Positions 23,531 through 32,626 of a DNA stretch of 64,000 nt are shown one piece after another. Origin of the DNA: an uncultured Lachnospiraceae bacterium (GTDB lineage Bacteria > Bacillota > Clostridia > Lachnospirales > Lachnospiraceae). Under the pieces are notes generated by a model, which ran no database searches, had not been told where the DNA came from, and saw nothing but the letters and a program-made list of their open reading frames with translations. A program made the position numbers and the translations under genes. The DNA is taken from the NCBI GenBank assembly GCA_902781895.1, contig CACZLA010000012.1, forward strand, positions 1 through 64,000, in the 5' to 3' direction. Within the stretch, counting starts at the first letter, position 1. Every line of letters begins with the position of its first letter.

Positions 23531-25444
23531 ATGGAGAGCTTCTTTATTGGAAAAAAGAAAAGAAAAGTGTTCCTGATGATTCTGGACATTTTCGCATGTG
23601 CAATTGCATCATTTGTCGGACTCTGGATAAGATTTGATTTCAGTCTTGAAATGATTCCGGAGGAGTATGGTTCATATGCCATAAAGTATTTCCCAATCTA
23701 TGTACTTTGCACCATCGTAATATTTGCACTGTTTCATTTGTATTCTTATATGTGGTCTAAAGCCAGTGTAAGGGAAATGCTTTCAGTCATTTTTGCCTGC
23801 TTTCTGACTTCGCTTATACAGCTGGCCGGAATGGTTCTTATGGAATTAAGACAGCCGCGAAGCTTTTATGTCATCAGCTTTTTTGTATTAACCATCCTTG
23901 TGGGATTTTCGAGATTTTACTGGAGACTCAGAAGGTCTCTGGTTTCTGTTCACTCAGGTAACAAGGATTATGCCGAAAGGATCATAATCTATGGTGCTGG
24001 AAGCGCCGGTGTCGGAATACTGAGAGAGCTTCAGAACAGTAAATATGTTGAAGGCCGGTGTATGTGTTTTGTGGATGATAATCCTTCAAAGCAGGGACAG
24101 ATAGTTGACGGTGTAAAAGTAGAAGGTACCGGAGATGATCTGGATCAGCTGGTATATAAATATGAGATTACAAGAATCTATATTGCCATGCCTTCGGTCA
24201 GTGCAAAGACCAGAAAAACGGTTATCGAAAAGTGTCATAAAGCCGGAATCAAAGATATCCGAACACTTCCGGGAACCTATCAGCTGATGAACGCCAAGGA
24301 TATATCTCTGGCATCACTGAATAAAGTAAGTATTGATGATCTTCTGGGACGAGAGTCAATAGTGGTTGATAACACTGAGGTGTTTGAACATCTTAAGGGT
24401 AAAACCGTTCTTGTTACAGGTGGTGGAGGTTCCATAGGATCAGAGCTTGTGAGACAGATAGCAAAGCATGCTCCGAGAAAGCTTATAGTTCTCGATATTT
24501 ATGAAAATAATGTATATGATCTTCAGCAGGAGCTTAGACAAAAGGGTATATATGAGAATGTATTATACCTGATAGGAAGTGTCAGAAATACTCACAGAAT
24601 GGAGAGTATATTTGCAACCTATAAACCGGATATCGTTTTCCATGCGGCTGCTCATAAGCATGTTCCGCTTATGGAGGACAGTCCCAACGAGTCAATAAAG
24701 AATAACGTCTTCGGAACACTCAAAACAGCCCAGGCTGCAGAAAAGTACGGCTGTGAAAAGTTTGTTCTTATTTCTACGGATAAGGCTGTTAATCCTACAA
24801 ATATCATGGGTGCATCAAAGCGTATATGCGAGATGATCATACAGGCCAAGGCTGCTGAACAGAAGGCTATTGCAGAGGGACGTAAAGAACCTACTGAAAA
24901 TAATCAGGGAAAGACCAGTTTTGTGGCAGTACGATTTGGAAATGTACTTGGATCAAACGGCTCTGTAATACCGTTGTTTAAGAAACAGATAGAAAACGGC
25001 GGCCCCGTTACGGTTACGGATCCTAAGATAATCAGATATTTCATGACTATTCCCGAGGCTGTTTCTCTCGTGCTCCAGGCCAGCACCTATGCAAAGGGCG
25101 GAGAAATCTTCGTGCTGGATATGGGTGCTCCGGTTAAGATACTGGATCTTGCCGAGAATATGATAAGGCTGATGGGATATGAACCATACAAGGATATTGA
25201 AATCCAGTTTACAGGTCTCAGACCGGGCGAAAAGCTTTATGAAGAGCTTCTTATGGATGAAGAAGGACTTAAGGAAACTCCTAATAAGCTGATCCATATC
25301 GGTAAGCCTATAAATATGAATTATGATAAATTCATGGAAGATCTTAAGAACCTGATGATAGCTGCTAATAATGATTCGGAAACTATCAAAAAGACAGTAT
25401 CCAGTATTGTTCCTACATACAATCCTAAAAATGTAGATTTGTAG
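23531..25444 (+). CDS. Membrane-bound nucleotide-sugar 4,6-dehydratase (WbpM/PglF/CapD family)
   Basis: A 637-residue protein with four N-terminal membrane helices (13-110). A CoA-binding-like Rossmann domain follows (IIYGAGSAGVG near 155), then the catalytic SDR domain with VTGGGGSIGSELVRQI near 296. The ISTDKAVNPTNIMGASKR segment (near 415-430) has Met where most SDRs have the catalytic Tyr, which is typical of the large WbpM/PglF enzymes. The likely reaction is UDP-GlcNAc to UDP-2-acetamido-4-keto-2,6-dideoxyhexose, supplying the next gene's aminotransferase. Confidence 0.92.
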   Translation: MESFFIGKKKRKVFLMILDIFACAIASFVGLWIRFDFSLEMIPEEYGSYAIKYFPIYVLCTIVIFALFHLYSYMWSKASVREMLSVIFACFLTSLIQLAGMVLMELRQPRSFYVISFFVLTILVGFSRFYWRLRRSLVSVHSGNKDYAERIIIYGAGSAGVGILRELQNSKYVEGRCMCFVDDNPSKQGQIVDGVKVEGTGDDLDQLVYKYEITRIYIAMPSVSAKTRKTVIEKCHKAGIKDIRTLPGTYQLMNAKDISLASLNKVSIDDLLGRESIVVDNTEVFEHLKGKTVLVTGGGGSIGSELVRQIAKHAPRKLIVLDIYENNVYDLQQELRQKGIYENVLYLIGSVRNTHRMESIFATYKPDIVFHAAAHKHVPLMEDSPNESIKNNVFGTLKTAQAAEKYGCEKFVLISTDKAVNPTNIMGASKRICEMIIQAKAAEQKAIAEGRKEPTENNQGKTSFVAVRFGNVLGSNGSVIPLFKKQIENGGPVTVTDPKIIRYFMTIPEAVSLVLQASTYAKGGEIFVLDMGAPVKILDLAENMIRLMGYEPYKDIEIQFTGLRPGEKLYEELLMDEEGLKETPNKLIHIGKPINMNYDKFMEDLKNLMIAANNDSETIKKTVSSIVPTYNPKNVDL

Positions 25445-25513
25445 TACCGGAAATTGTTTTCTGTATTATTGGGGCTTGTCCTTAAAAGTTGCTTAATGAA
25501 AGGATACTTATTT

Positions 25514-26740
25514 ATGAGCAGAGTCATTAATTTCAGTCCTCCGGATATTACGGATCTGGAAATAGAGGAAGTTATAAAGGCATTGAAATCCGGCTGGATC
25601 ACAACAGGTCCAAGAACAAAAGAGCTGGAGAAAAGACTTGCAGAGTATTGTAATACTTCGAAGGTTGTGTGCCTTAATTCAGCAACCGCATCCGAGGAAC
25701 TTAATTTCCGTGTGTGTGGAATAGGCGAAGGGGATGAAGTGATCGTTCCTGCTTACACATATACTGCCACAGCATCTGCAGCAATTCATTGCGGTGCAAA
25801 AGTGGTTTTTGTGGATAGTAAAAAGGACTCCACGGAAATGGATTATGATAAAGTGGCTGAAGCTATTACCGATAAAACAAAGGCGATAGTTGCAGTTGAT
25901 CTTGGTGGAATAGTCGCAGACTATGACAGAATATTTGAGGTTGCAGACTCAAAAAAGAATCTCTTTACTCCGTCGGGAAATTGCGAACTTGGTAAGAAAA
26001 TACAGGAAGCAAAGAACAGGATTCTCGTATTTGCTGATGGTGCTCATTCTCTCGGTGCTGAAAGAAATGGTAAAATGGCAGGAGAGATAGCTGATTTTAC
26101 GAGCTTCTCCTTTCATGCGGTAAAGAATTTTACAACTGCCGAGGGTGGAGCTGCCACATGGAGAGATATACCTAATGTTGATAATGAAGAGATATATCGT
26201 CAGTATCAGCTGTATAGTCTCCATGGACAGAGTAAGGATGCTCTGGCTAAAACCATGGTGGGTGCGTGGGAGTATGATATAGTCGGCCCATGGTATAAGT
26301 GTAATATGACTGACGTCATGGCAGCCATCGGACTTCGCCAGCTTGACAGATATCCCAAGCTTCTTGAAAGAAGGAAGGAAATTATCGGAAAGTATGATGC
26401 TATGTGTGATGAACTGGGAGTCATGCATTTATGTCATTATACTGAAAACAGTTCTTCATCCGGACATCTTTATCTTACAAGGATTCCGGGTGTAAGCGAT
26501 GAAATAAGAAGAGAAATAATAATAAAGCTGGCTGAAAGAGGAGTGAATACAAATGTTCACTATAAACCTCTTCCCATGATGACAGCATATAAGAATATGG
26601 GATGGGATATAAAGGACTTCCCTAATGCTTATGATTATTATTCAAATCTGATCACATTACCTCTTCATACCTTGCTTACGGATGAGGATGTGGATTATGT
26701 GACTGAGAACTACAAGGATGTTGTAAAGGATTATTTGTAG
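25514..26740 (+). CDS. DegT/DnrJ/EryC1 aminotransferase (PglE-like)
   Basis: A 408-residue PLP aminotransferase of the sugar type. The PLP lysine is in SFHAVKNFTTAEGGA (near 204), with the conserved VCLNSATASEELNFRV and VHYKPLPMM blocks. Placed between a 4,6-dehydratase and a PglC-like transferase, it probably makes a UDP-4-amino-4,6-dideoxy sugar. The start MSRVINFSPPDI at 25514 has AAAGGAT about 9 nt upstream; in-frame codons upstream would add a non-conserved hydrophobic leader. Confidence 0.92.
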   Translation: MSRVINFSPPDITDLEIEEVIKALKSGWITTGPRTKELEKRLAEYCNTSKVVCLNSATASEELNFRVCGIGEGDEVIVPAYTYTATASAAIHCGAKVVFVDSKKDSTEMDYDKVAEAITDKTKAIVAVDLGGIVADYDRIFEVADSKKNLFTPSGNCELGKKIQEAKNRILVFADGAHSLGAERNGKMAGEIADFTSFSFHAVKNFTTAEGGAATWRDIPNVDNEEIYRQYQLYSLHGQSKDALAKTMVGAWEYDIVGPWYKCNMTDVMAAIGLRQLDRYPKLLERRKEIIGKYDAMCDELGVMHLCHYTENSSSSGHLYLTRIPGVSDEIRREIIIKLAERGVNTNVHYKPLPMMTAYKNMGWDIKDFPNAYDYYSNLITLPLHTLLTDEDVDYVTENYKDVVKDYL

Positions 26741-26756
26741 GAAAGGATATCAGGAT

Positions 26757-27455
26757 ATGAAACTTCGAAAGTGGGAAGATCTGCCTGCAATTATGAGATG
26801 TGATGAGGTGAAACCTTATTATGATATTCTTTCAAAGAAAAGGGTTTCACTTACACTAAAAAGAGCTTTTGATTTTTTTGTTGCTCTGCTTATGCTTATT
26901 ATTCTTTTTGTCCCAATGATCATTATCGCTATAATGATAAAGCTTGATTCTCCAGGACCTGTTTTCTACCGTCAGGAGAGAATAACGACCTATGGCAGAA
27001 GATTCAGGATACACAAGTTCAGGACAATGGTAAATAATGCCGACAAGATAGGTACGGCAGTAACTGTCGGAGCGGATGCAAGGATTACAAAGGTGGGAAG
27101 TAAGCTTCGTGGTCTCAGACTCGATGAAATGCCCCAGCTTATAGATGTCCTTCTTGGAGATATGAGTTTTGTGGGAACCAGACCGGAAGCTACAAAGTAC
27201 GTTAAGAAGTATTCCAGGGAAATGTTGGCAACGCTTCTTATGCCGGCAGGCATAACCTCTGAGGCAAGTATCAGATATAAGGACGAGGCGGAGCTGCTGG
27301 ATGCGGCTGAGGATGTTGATAAGGTGTATGTGGAAGAAGTTCTTCCTGAAAAAATGAAGTATAATCTGAAAAGCATACGAAGCTTTAATATTTTCAAAGA
27401 CATACTTACGATGTTTAGAACTGTTTTTGCTGTTTTAGGGAAGGAGTATAAATGA
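26757..27455 (+). CDS. Initiating sugar-phosphate transferase (PglC/WbaP family)
   Basis: A 232-residue monotopic phosphoglycosyl transferase that puts the first sugar-phosphate on undecaprenyl phosphate. A re-entrant hydrophobic helix (about 38-62) follows KRAFDFF. Then come SPGPVFYRQERI, FRIHKFRTM, and the LRGLRLDEMPQLIDVLLGDMSFVGTRPE block with the catalytic acidic residues. Given the upstream dehydratase and aminotransferase, its substrate may be a diamino- or amino-deoxy sugar. The last codons overlap the next gene by 4 nt (ATGA). Confidence 0.93.
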   Translation: MKLRKWEDLPAIMRCDEVKPYYDILSKKRVSLTLKRAFDFFVALLMLIILFVPMIIIAIMIKLDSPGPVFYRQERITTYGRRFRIHKFRTMVNNADKIGTAVTVGADARITKVGSKLRGLRLDEMPQLIDVLLGDMSFVGTRPEATKYVKKYSREMLATLLMPAGITSEASIRYKDEAELLDAAEDVDKVYVEEVLPEKMKYNLKSIRSFNIFKDILTMFRTVFAVLGKEYK

Positions 27456-28672
27456 ATATATTGTATATAGAGCATTATGCAGGATCTCCTGAGATGGGTA
27501 TGGAATTCAGACCATATTATCTCTCAAGAGAATGGGTAAAGATGGGACATAAGGTTACGATCATAGCGGGAGATTATTCGCATCTAAGAAAAAAGAATCC
27601 CGAGAATATTGATGGCGATTTTAAGAAAGAGATGATAGATGGAATTGAATATAGATGGGTAAGAACTGGGGCTTATTCAGGAAACGGAGTGAAAAGAGCC
27701 CTTACTATGGAAAGATTTGTGCGTAAGCTTATGCTTAATGCAAAAAGAATTGCTAGAAAGTGGAATCCTGATGTGGTAATAGCTTCGTCAACATATCCAC
27801 TTGATACATATCCCGCTCAAAAAATTGCTAAGCTTTCAGGGGCAAAATATATTCATGAAGTTCATGATATGTGGCCATCTACGTTGTATGAAGTTGGAGG
27901 TATGTCAAAACATAGTCCGTTTGTGGTAACTATGCAGATTGCTGAGAATTCTGCTTATAAGCATTGCGATAAATGTGTTTCATTGCTTAAATACTCAAAA
28001 GATTATATGTTACAGCATTATTTGGAAGAAAATAAGTTTATTTATATTCCAAATGGAGTTGTAAAAGAAGAATGGGATAATCCATTGCCGTTACCTTATG
28101 AGTATTTAAGTGTTTTTGAAAATAATAAGGATAAATTTATAGTTGGGTATTTTGGAGGGCATGCTTTATCAAATTGTCTAAACACTCTTATAGAAGCAGC
28201 AGAAATAATGAAAGAGGAACAAGTTCAATTTGTGCTTGTAGGCGATGGGGTAGAGAAAAAGAATCTTGAAAAATATGTTACTGATAAGAAGTTGAAAAAT
28301 GTGACTTTTCTTCCCCCTATTGAAAAAAGAGTAATACCGAAATTAACGGAGTATTTTGATTGTGTTTATGTTGGTGCTAAAAAATCACCTTTATATCGGT
28401 TTGGTGTATGCCCAAATAAAATGTTTGATGGAATGATGGCCGCCAAACCTGTAATTTTTGCCATTGATGCCCCACCATCTCCAATAACAGATTCAGATTG
28501 TGGGATAGTTGTGAAATCAGAAAATCCAAAACTCTTAAAGGATGCAATTATAAGTTTGATAAATACTCCCAAGAAGGAACGGGAACAAATGGGAGATCGT
28601 GGTAAACAAGAGGTTTTGAATAAATATATATATGAAAAATTGGCAAATGATTTTGTTGTATTAATGTATTAA
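27452..28672 (+). CDS. Glycosyltransferase family 4
   Basis: A 406-residue GT-B glycosyltransferase. The N-terminal half has MNILYIEHYAGSPEMGMEFRPYYLSREW-type sequence and KLSGAKYIHEVHDMWP (about 127-142). The C-terminal nucleotide-sugar half has VGYFGGHALSNCLNTLIEAA and VLVGDGVEKK. It overlaps the initiating transferase by 4 nt. Composition changes within the gene: the first ~400 nt resemble the neighbours, while the rest is far more A/T rich, continuing into the next two genes. This suggests a recombination joint inside the coding sequence, probably giving a hybrid enzyme. Confidence 0.9.
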   Translation: MNILYIEHYAGSPEMGMEFRPYYLSREWVKMGHKVTIIAGDYSHLRKKNPENIDGDFKKEMIDGIEYRWVRTGAYSGNGVKRALTMERFVRKLMLNAKRIARKWNPDVVIASSTYPLDTYPAQKIAKLSGAKYIHEVHDMWPSTLYEVGGMSKHSPFVVTMQIAENSAYKHCDKCVSLLKYSKDYMLQHYLEENKFIYIPNGVVKEEWDNPLPLPYEYLSVFENNKDKFIVGYFGGHALSNCLNTLIEAAEIMKEEQVQFVLVGDGVEKKNLEKYVTDKKLKNVTFLPPIEKRVIPKLTEYFDCVYVGAKKSPLYRFGVCPNKMFDGMMAAKPVIFAIDAPPSPITDSDCGIVVKSENPKLLKDAIISLINTPKKEREQMGDRGKQEVLNKYIYEKLANDFVVLMY

Positions 28673-28685
28673 TGGAAGTGATGAT

Positions 28686-29612
28686 ATGGTGATAATAAAG
28701 GATATTATGAAATTTTTAAACGATAGTAATATTGTATTTGAGTATTATGGTAATAAAGAGAATAAAATTGATGGCATTTGTTCAATCAGTAATCAAAAAG
28801 ATAAATGTTTAACTTGGATAAAAAATGTATACGATTTTGATTTAAAAAAATTAAATGATAGCTTTGATTTAACTGTAGTATGTAACAATACAGATATATT
28901 TGATATAAATAATAACCTCAATTGGATAATGTGTGATTATCCTAAAAAAGTCTTTTTTATGATTATTGATCGTTTTTTTGGTAGTAATAAGGGGCAAGAT
29001 GGTATTAGTGATTCTGCGATTATTGAAACAAGAACGATTGGTGAAAATGCAAGAATAGGTGCAAATTCTTATTTATGTGAAGATGTTATAGTTGGTGATA
29101 ATGTTTGCATCAAAAACAATGTTTCTATTGAATGTAAGTGTGTAATTGGTAATAATGTTACAATAGGCTCGGGTACAGTGATTGGAACAGATGGATTTGG
29201 ATATTATAAAGATGATAAAGGATTTTATTGTAAGGTTCCTCATTGTGGTGGAGTAGAGATAAAGGATAATGTAGAGATTGGAGCGAACGTTTGTATTGAT
29301 AAAGGGACAATTGATGACACTATTATTGGTAAAAATGTAAAAATAGATAATTTATGTCATGTAGGTCATAATGTTATTATTGAAGATAATTCATTGATAA
29401 TAGCACTTTCTATGTTAGGAGGAAGTAGTTATATAGAAAAAGACGCGTATATTGCTCCAGGCTCTATCATAAAAAATCAGGTTACAATTGGAGAAGGAAG
29501 TATTGTTGGAATTGGGGCTATGGTATTAGATAACGTTGAGGGTGGCGTTGTAATGGTGGGATCCCCAGCAAAAAAATTACGAAATGTAAATCCGAAAGGA
29601 GAAAAATTGTAG
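28686..29612 (+). CDS. LpxD-like hexapeptide-repeat acyltransferase
   Basis: A 308-residue protein with an N-terminal ~100-residue domain and a left-handed beta-helix made of I-G-x-N-V hexads from about 110 onward (IGENARIGANS, VIGNNVTIGSGTVIGTDGFGYY, HVGHNVIIEDNS). The GTDGFGYY and HVGHN segments are LpxD-like. No other lipid A gene is present and the organism looks Gram-positive, so an N- or O-acyl transfer to a nucleotide or lipid-linked sugar is more likely than lipid A synthesis. It is A/T rich (only 12 G/C in 60 nt at 28681-28740), unlike flanking genes. Confidence 0.85.
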   Translation: MVIIKDIMKFLNDSNIVFEYYGNKENKIDGICSISNQKDKCLTWIKNVYDFDLKKLNDSFDLTVVCNNTDIFDINNNLNWIMCDYPKKVFFMIIDRFFGSNKGQDGISDSAIIETRTIGENARIGANSYLCEDVIVGDNVCIKNNVSIECKCVIGNNVTIGSGTVIGTDGFGYYKDDKGFYCKVPHCGGVEIKDNVEIGANVCIDKGTIDDTIIGKNVKIDNLCHVGHNVIIEDNSLIIALSMLGGSSYIEKDAYIAPGSIIKNQVTIGEGSIVGIGAMVLDNVEGGVVMVGSPAKKLRNVNPKGEKL

Positions 29613-29614
29613 AA

Positions 29615-30259
29615 ATGAATATTAAATTTGAAAAGGCACTAATACTAGCACCACATACTGACGATGGTGAATTAGCATGTGGGGCTACTATATCGAATTT
29701 GTTAAAGAAGGGCACGGATGTATATTACGTGGCATTTTCGTCATGTAGAGATTCTCTTCCAGATGGTTGGGCTCCAGATACATTAATAAATGAAATGTTG
29801 GAAGCTACTAAAAATTTAGGTGTTAATAACAAAAATGTCAAGGTCCTAGATTTTCAAGTTAGACATTTTGAGGATCATAGGCAGGATATTCTTGATGCAA
29901 TGATAAAATTAGACAAGGAAATTGATCCAGATGTCGTTTTTTCTCCATCTATTCATGATATTCATCAGGATCATGTTACTATTGCATCAGAATGCTTAAG
30001 AGCGTTTAAGAAGAAAACGATTCTTCAATACGAAGTACCTTGGAATAATTATACTTTTGATAATCAGTTTTTTTATTGTGTTGATTCAGATGATGTTGAT
30101 AAAAAAATAAGAGCCGTGTCATGTTATAAATCTCAATCTGGAAGGGATTATGTAAGTGAAGAGTTTATTAGGGGATTATTATTAACTCATGGAGTTCAGA
30201 TAGGCGAAAAATACGCAGAGGTTTTTGAAATTCCCCATTTTATTTATAACAATAATTAG
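29615..30259 (+). CDS. PIG-L/LmbE family N-deacetylase
   Basis: A 214-residue zinc-dependent deacetylase. The metal and catalytic motif is LAPHTDDGELACGATI (residues 11-26), a variant of AHPDDE. The second zinc motif is SIHDIHQDHV near 111-120. Members remove N-acetyl groups from sugars. It starts 2 nt after the LpxD-like acyltransferase; together they could replace an acetyl group by another acyl group. It shares the A/T-rich composition of its upstream neighbour and is the last gene of that island. Confidence 0.88.
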   Translation: MNIKFEKALILAPHTDDGELACGATISNLLKKGTDVYYVAFSSCRDSLPDGWAPDTLINEMLEATKNLGVNNKNVKVLDFQVRHFEDHRQDILDAMIKLDKEIDPDVVFSPSIHDIHQDHVTIASECLRAFKKKTILQYEVPWNNYTFDNQFFYCVDSDDVDKKIRAVSCYKSQSGRDYVSEEFIRGLLLTHGVQIGEKYAEVFEIPHFIYNNN

Positions 30260-30360
30260 TTTTTGTTGATGGCCGGAGACAATGGTTGATGATAGAAATA
30301 ATCCGTTTGGTCTTTAAGCCGAGAAAAATAAAAAAAAGAAGAATTTGGAGGACATGAAAG

Positions 30361-31437
30361 GTGAATTATGCATTAATCGGTTGCGGAAGAATAGCAACAA
30401 ATCACGTAAAGGCGGTTTTAAACAATAATCTTAAGTTTGTTGCTGCATGTGATATTGAACCGGATAATATTGAATCACTGCTTGCAAAGCATGATCTGAA
30501 TAATGATACAAGTATTGAAAGATATACTGATTATAAGGAAATGATAGAGGAACATCCAGAGCTTGAGCTGGTTGCAATAGCAACCTCAAGCGGAGCCCAT
30601 GCAGAGATCGCTCTTTATTGTATAGATCATGGAATAAATGTGATCATAGAAAAGCCTATGGCTATGAGCATGGCTGATGCGGAGGAAATCATAAAGAGAT
30701 CTGAAGAAAAGGGCGTCAAGGTTTCAGCATGTCATCAGAACAGATTTAATGTAGCAGTTCAGCAGATGAGAAATGCTCTGGAAGCCGGAAGATTCGGTAA
30801 GCTTTCCCATGGCTCCATCCATGTAAGATGGAACAGAGGTAAACAGTATTATGAGCAGGCTCCATGGAGAGGAACATGGGCTGAAGACGGCGGATGTCTT
30901 ATGAATCAGTGTATTCACGGAATCGACCTTCTCAGATGGATGATGGGTGATGATGTTGTTTCGGTTTACGGTGTGACACGTCAGCAGCAGCATGATTATT
31001 TAGAGGTAGAGGATATTGGAATGGCTGTTGTGACATTTGCAAACGGTGCTGTTGCAACTATAGAAGGAACCACAAATGTATATCCTCAGAATCTTGAAGA
31101 GACACTGTTCCTTTTTGGTGAAAAGGGAACCGTAAAGCTGGGAGGCAAATCAACAAACAATATAGATGTCTGGGATTTTGCCGATGAAACAGAGGCTGAT
31201 GAAAAGAATAAGGGCCTGGAAGAGGCTACGTCAAATGTATACGGTAACGGTCATACTTCTCTGTATGCTGATGTTATAGATGCGATAAAGAATGATAGAA
31301 AGCCATATGTTGATGCTGTTGCAGGAAGAAATGCACTGGAAATGATACTTTCCATATATAAATCAGTTAAGACCGGTGAGGTAGTAAAGCTTCCGCTTAC
31401 TGATTTTGCAAGTCTGGATATGAAGGGAACATTTTAG
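30361..31437 (+). CDS. Gfo/Idh/MocA oxidoreductase (WbpB-like)
   Basis: A 358-residue NAD-dependent sugar oxidoreductase. The Rossmann motif is ALIGCGRIATNHVKAV at the N-terminus, followed by VIIEKPMAMS near 94-103 and WNRGKQYYEQAPWRGTWAEDGGCLMNQCIHGID. This last stretch is typical of WbpB, which oxidises C3 of UDP-GlcNAcA. Start codon is GTG, fixed by GGAGGAC about 9 nt upstream; the nearby ATG at 30354 is out of frame. With the WbpA, WbpE and WbpD homologues downstream it completes a route to a UDP-2,3-diacetamido-glucuronate. Composition returns to the local norm here. Confidence 0.9.
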   Translation: MNYALIGCGRIATNHVKAVLNNNLKFVAACDIEPDNIESLLAKHDLNNDTSIERYTDYKEMIEEHPELELVAIATSSGAHAEIALYCIDHGINVIIEKPMAMSMADAEEIIKRSEEKGVKVSACHQNRFNVAVQQMRNALEAGRFGKLSHGSIHVRWNRGKQYYEQAPWRGTWAEDGGCLMNQCIHGIDLLRWMMGDDVVSVYGVTRQQQHDYLEVEDIGMAVVTFANGAVATIEGTTNVYPQNLEETLFLFGEKGTVKLGGKSTNNIDVWDFADETEADEKNKGLEEATSNVYGNGHTSLYADVIDAIKNDRKPYVDAVAGRNALEMILSIYKSVKTGEVVKLPLTDFASLDMKGTF

Positions 31438-31466
31438 TTTATTGGTTTACGAGAGGAGCCGGAAGA

Positions 31467-32582
31467 TTGGATAAGATCAAGGTTTGTCATATTACAACAG
31501 TACATCCAAACAGATATGATGTACGTATATTTGAAAAAGAATGTTCTTTTTTGGCGGGACATGGATTTGATGTTACGCTGATCGTAAATGATGAAATGAA
31601 AAACGAAGTAAAAAACGGAGTAAAGATCATTTCATTAAGAAAGAAAACAAAAAATCGTATGGACAGAATGTTCAGACTTTCCCGGGTAGCATATAAAAAG
31701 GCTCTTCAGGTTGATGCAGATATTTATCATATACATGATCCTGAACTGATGGGTGTCGGAAAAAAGCTGAGAAAAAGAAATAAAAAGGTTGTATATGACA
31801 GTCATGAGTTTACTGCGATGCAGATTATGACAAAGGACTATATTCCTACATTCTTAAGAAAAACTATTTCGAAGATGTATCGTGGATATGAGTCAAGAAC
31901 CATAAATAAGCTCAGTGGTCTGGTTTATCCATGTACCTGTAAAGGCAGGGATTATTTCTTTGATATTAACGTTCCGAAGGTAATAATAGGAAACTTTCCC
32001 AGCAAGTCTATAGTTGACGTGGACAGGAAAAATGAAAAGAGTGAAGAGTTTAAGGTGTGCTATGTGGGATCCGTTACCGAAACAAGAGGCGTTTATGAAA
32101 TGGTCCGTGCTGCCCATCTGGCAGATAAGAAGTTCGTACTTATAGGAGATGTTTCCGTGGATATTAGAAATGGTTTACAGGAAATGCCGGAGGCGTCAAA
32201 TATAGAATTACTGGGACAGCTGCCCCATGATGAGGCTCTGGAAGAGGTGGCAAAGTGTTCGGTTGGCTTATCACTCCTGCAGAAAACAGGACAGTATTCT
32301 TACCTGGACAATCTGCCTACCAAGCTTTATGAGTATATGTCTTTGGGAATCCCGACGGTTATTTCCGATTTCCCATATTATAAAAAGACCTTGAAAAAAT
32401 ATAAGTTTGGTATTGCGGTTGATCCTTCCGATGAACAGCAGATAGCCGATGCGATAAATAAGATATATGATGATCCGAAGCTGGCAGAGGAAATGGTTGC
32501 AGAGGGTCAGAGAGCTATTCTTTCGGAAATGAACTGGGAGAGCGATGGAGAGAAGCTTGTAGATTTTTATAACAGGATCTGA
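31467..32582 (+). CDS. Glycosyltransferase family 4
   Basis: A 371-residue GT-B glycosyltransferase. The N-terminal half has KVCHITTVHPNRYDVRIFEKEC and ADIYHIHDPELMGVGKKL; the C-terminal half has FKVCYVGSVTETRGVYEMVRA and LPTKLYEYMSLGIPTVISDFPYY, a usual donor-binding block. Start codon is TTG with GAGAGGAG 8 nt upstream. It lies between the WbpB-like gene and the polymerase, consistent with building the repeat unit of the Wzy-dependent glycan. The sugar specificity cannot be told from sequence. Confidence 0.9.
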   Translation: MDKIKVCHITTVHPNRYDVRIFEKECSFLAGHGFDVTLIVNDEMKNEVKNGVKIISLRKKTKNRMDRMFRLSRVAYKKALQVDADIYHIHDPELMGVGKKLRKRNKKVVYDSHEFTAMQIMTKDYIPTFLRKTISKMYRGYESRTINKLSGLVYPCTCKGRDYFFDINVPKVIIGNFPSKSIVDVDRKNEKSEEFKVCYVGSVTETRGVYEMVRAAHLADKKFVLIGDVSVDIRNGLQEMPEASNIELLGQLPHDEALEEVAKCSVGLSLLQKTGQYSYLDNLPTKLYEYMSLGIPTVISDFPYYKKTLKKYKFGIAVDPSDEQQIADAINKIYDDPKLAEEMVAEGQRAILSEMNWESDGEKLVDFYNRI

Positions 32583-32626
32583 AGCATTATAACGACTATT
32601 ATTTGGTAAGAATGGTTTGATCTGAT

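Noticed and set aside
28686..29612. Lipid A biosynthesis (LpxD) and hence a Gram-negative host
   Set aside because: No other lpx gene is present. T-box control, DapL and the LTA-synthase-like gene point to a Bacillota host, and the gene lies in a foreign-looking A/T-rich island of sugar-modifying genes.
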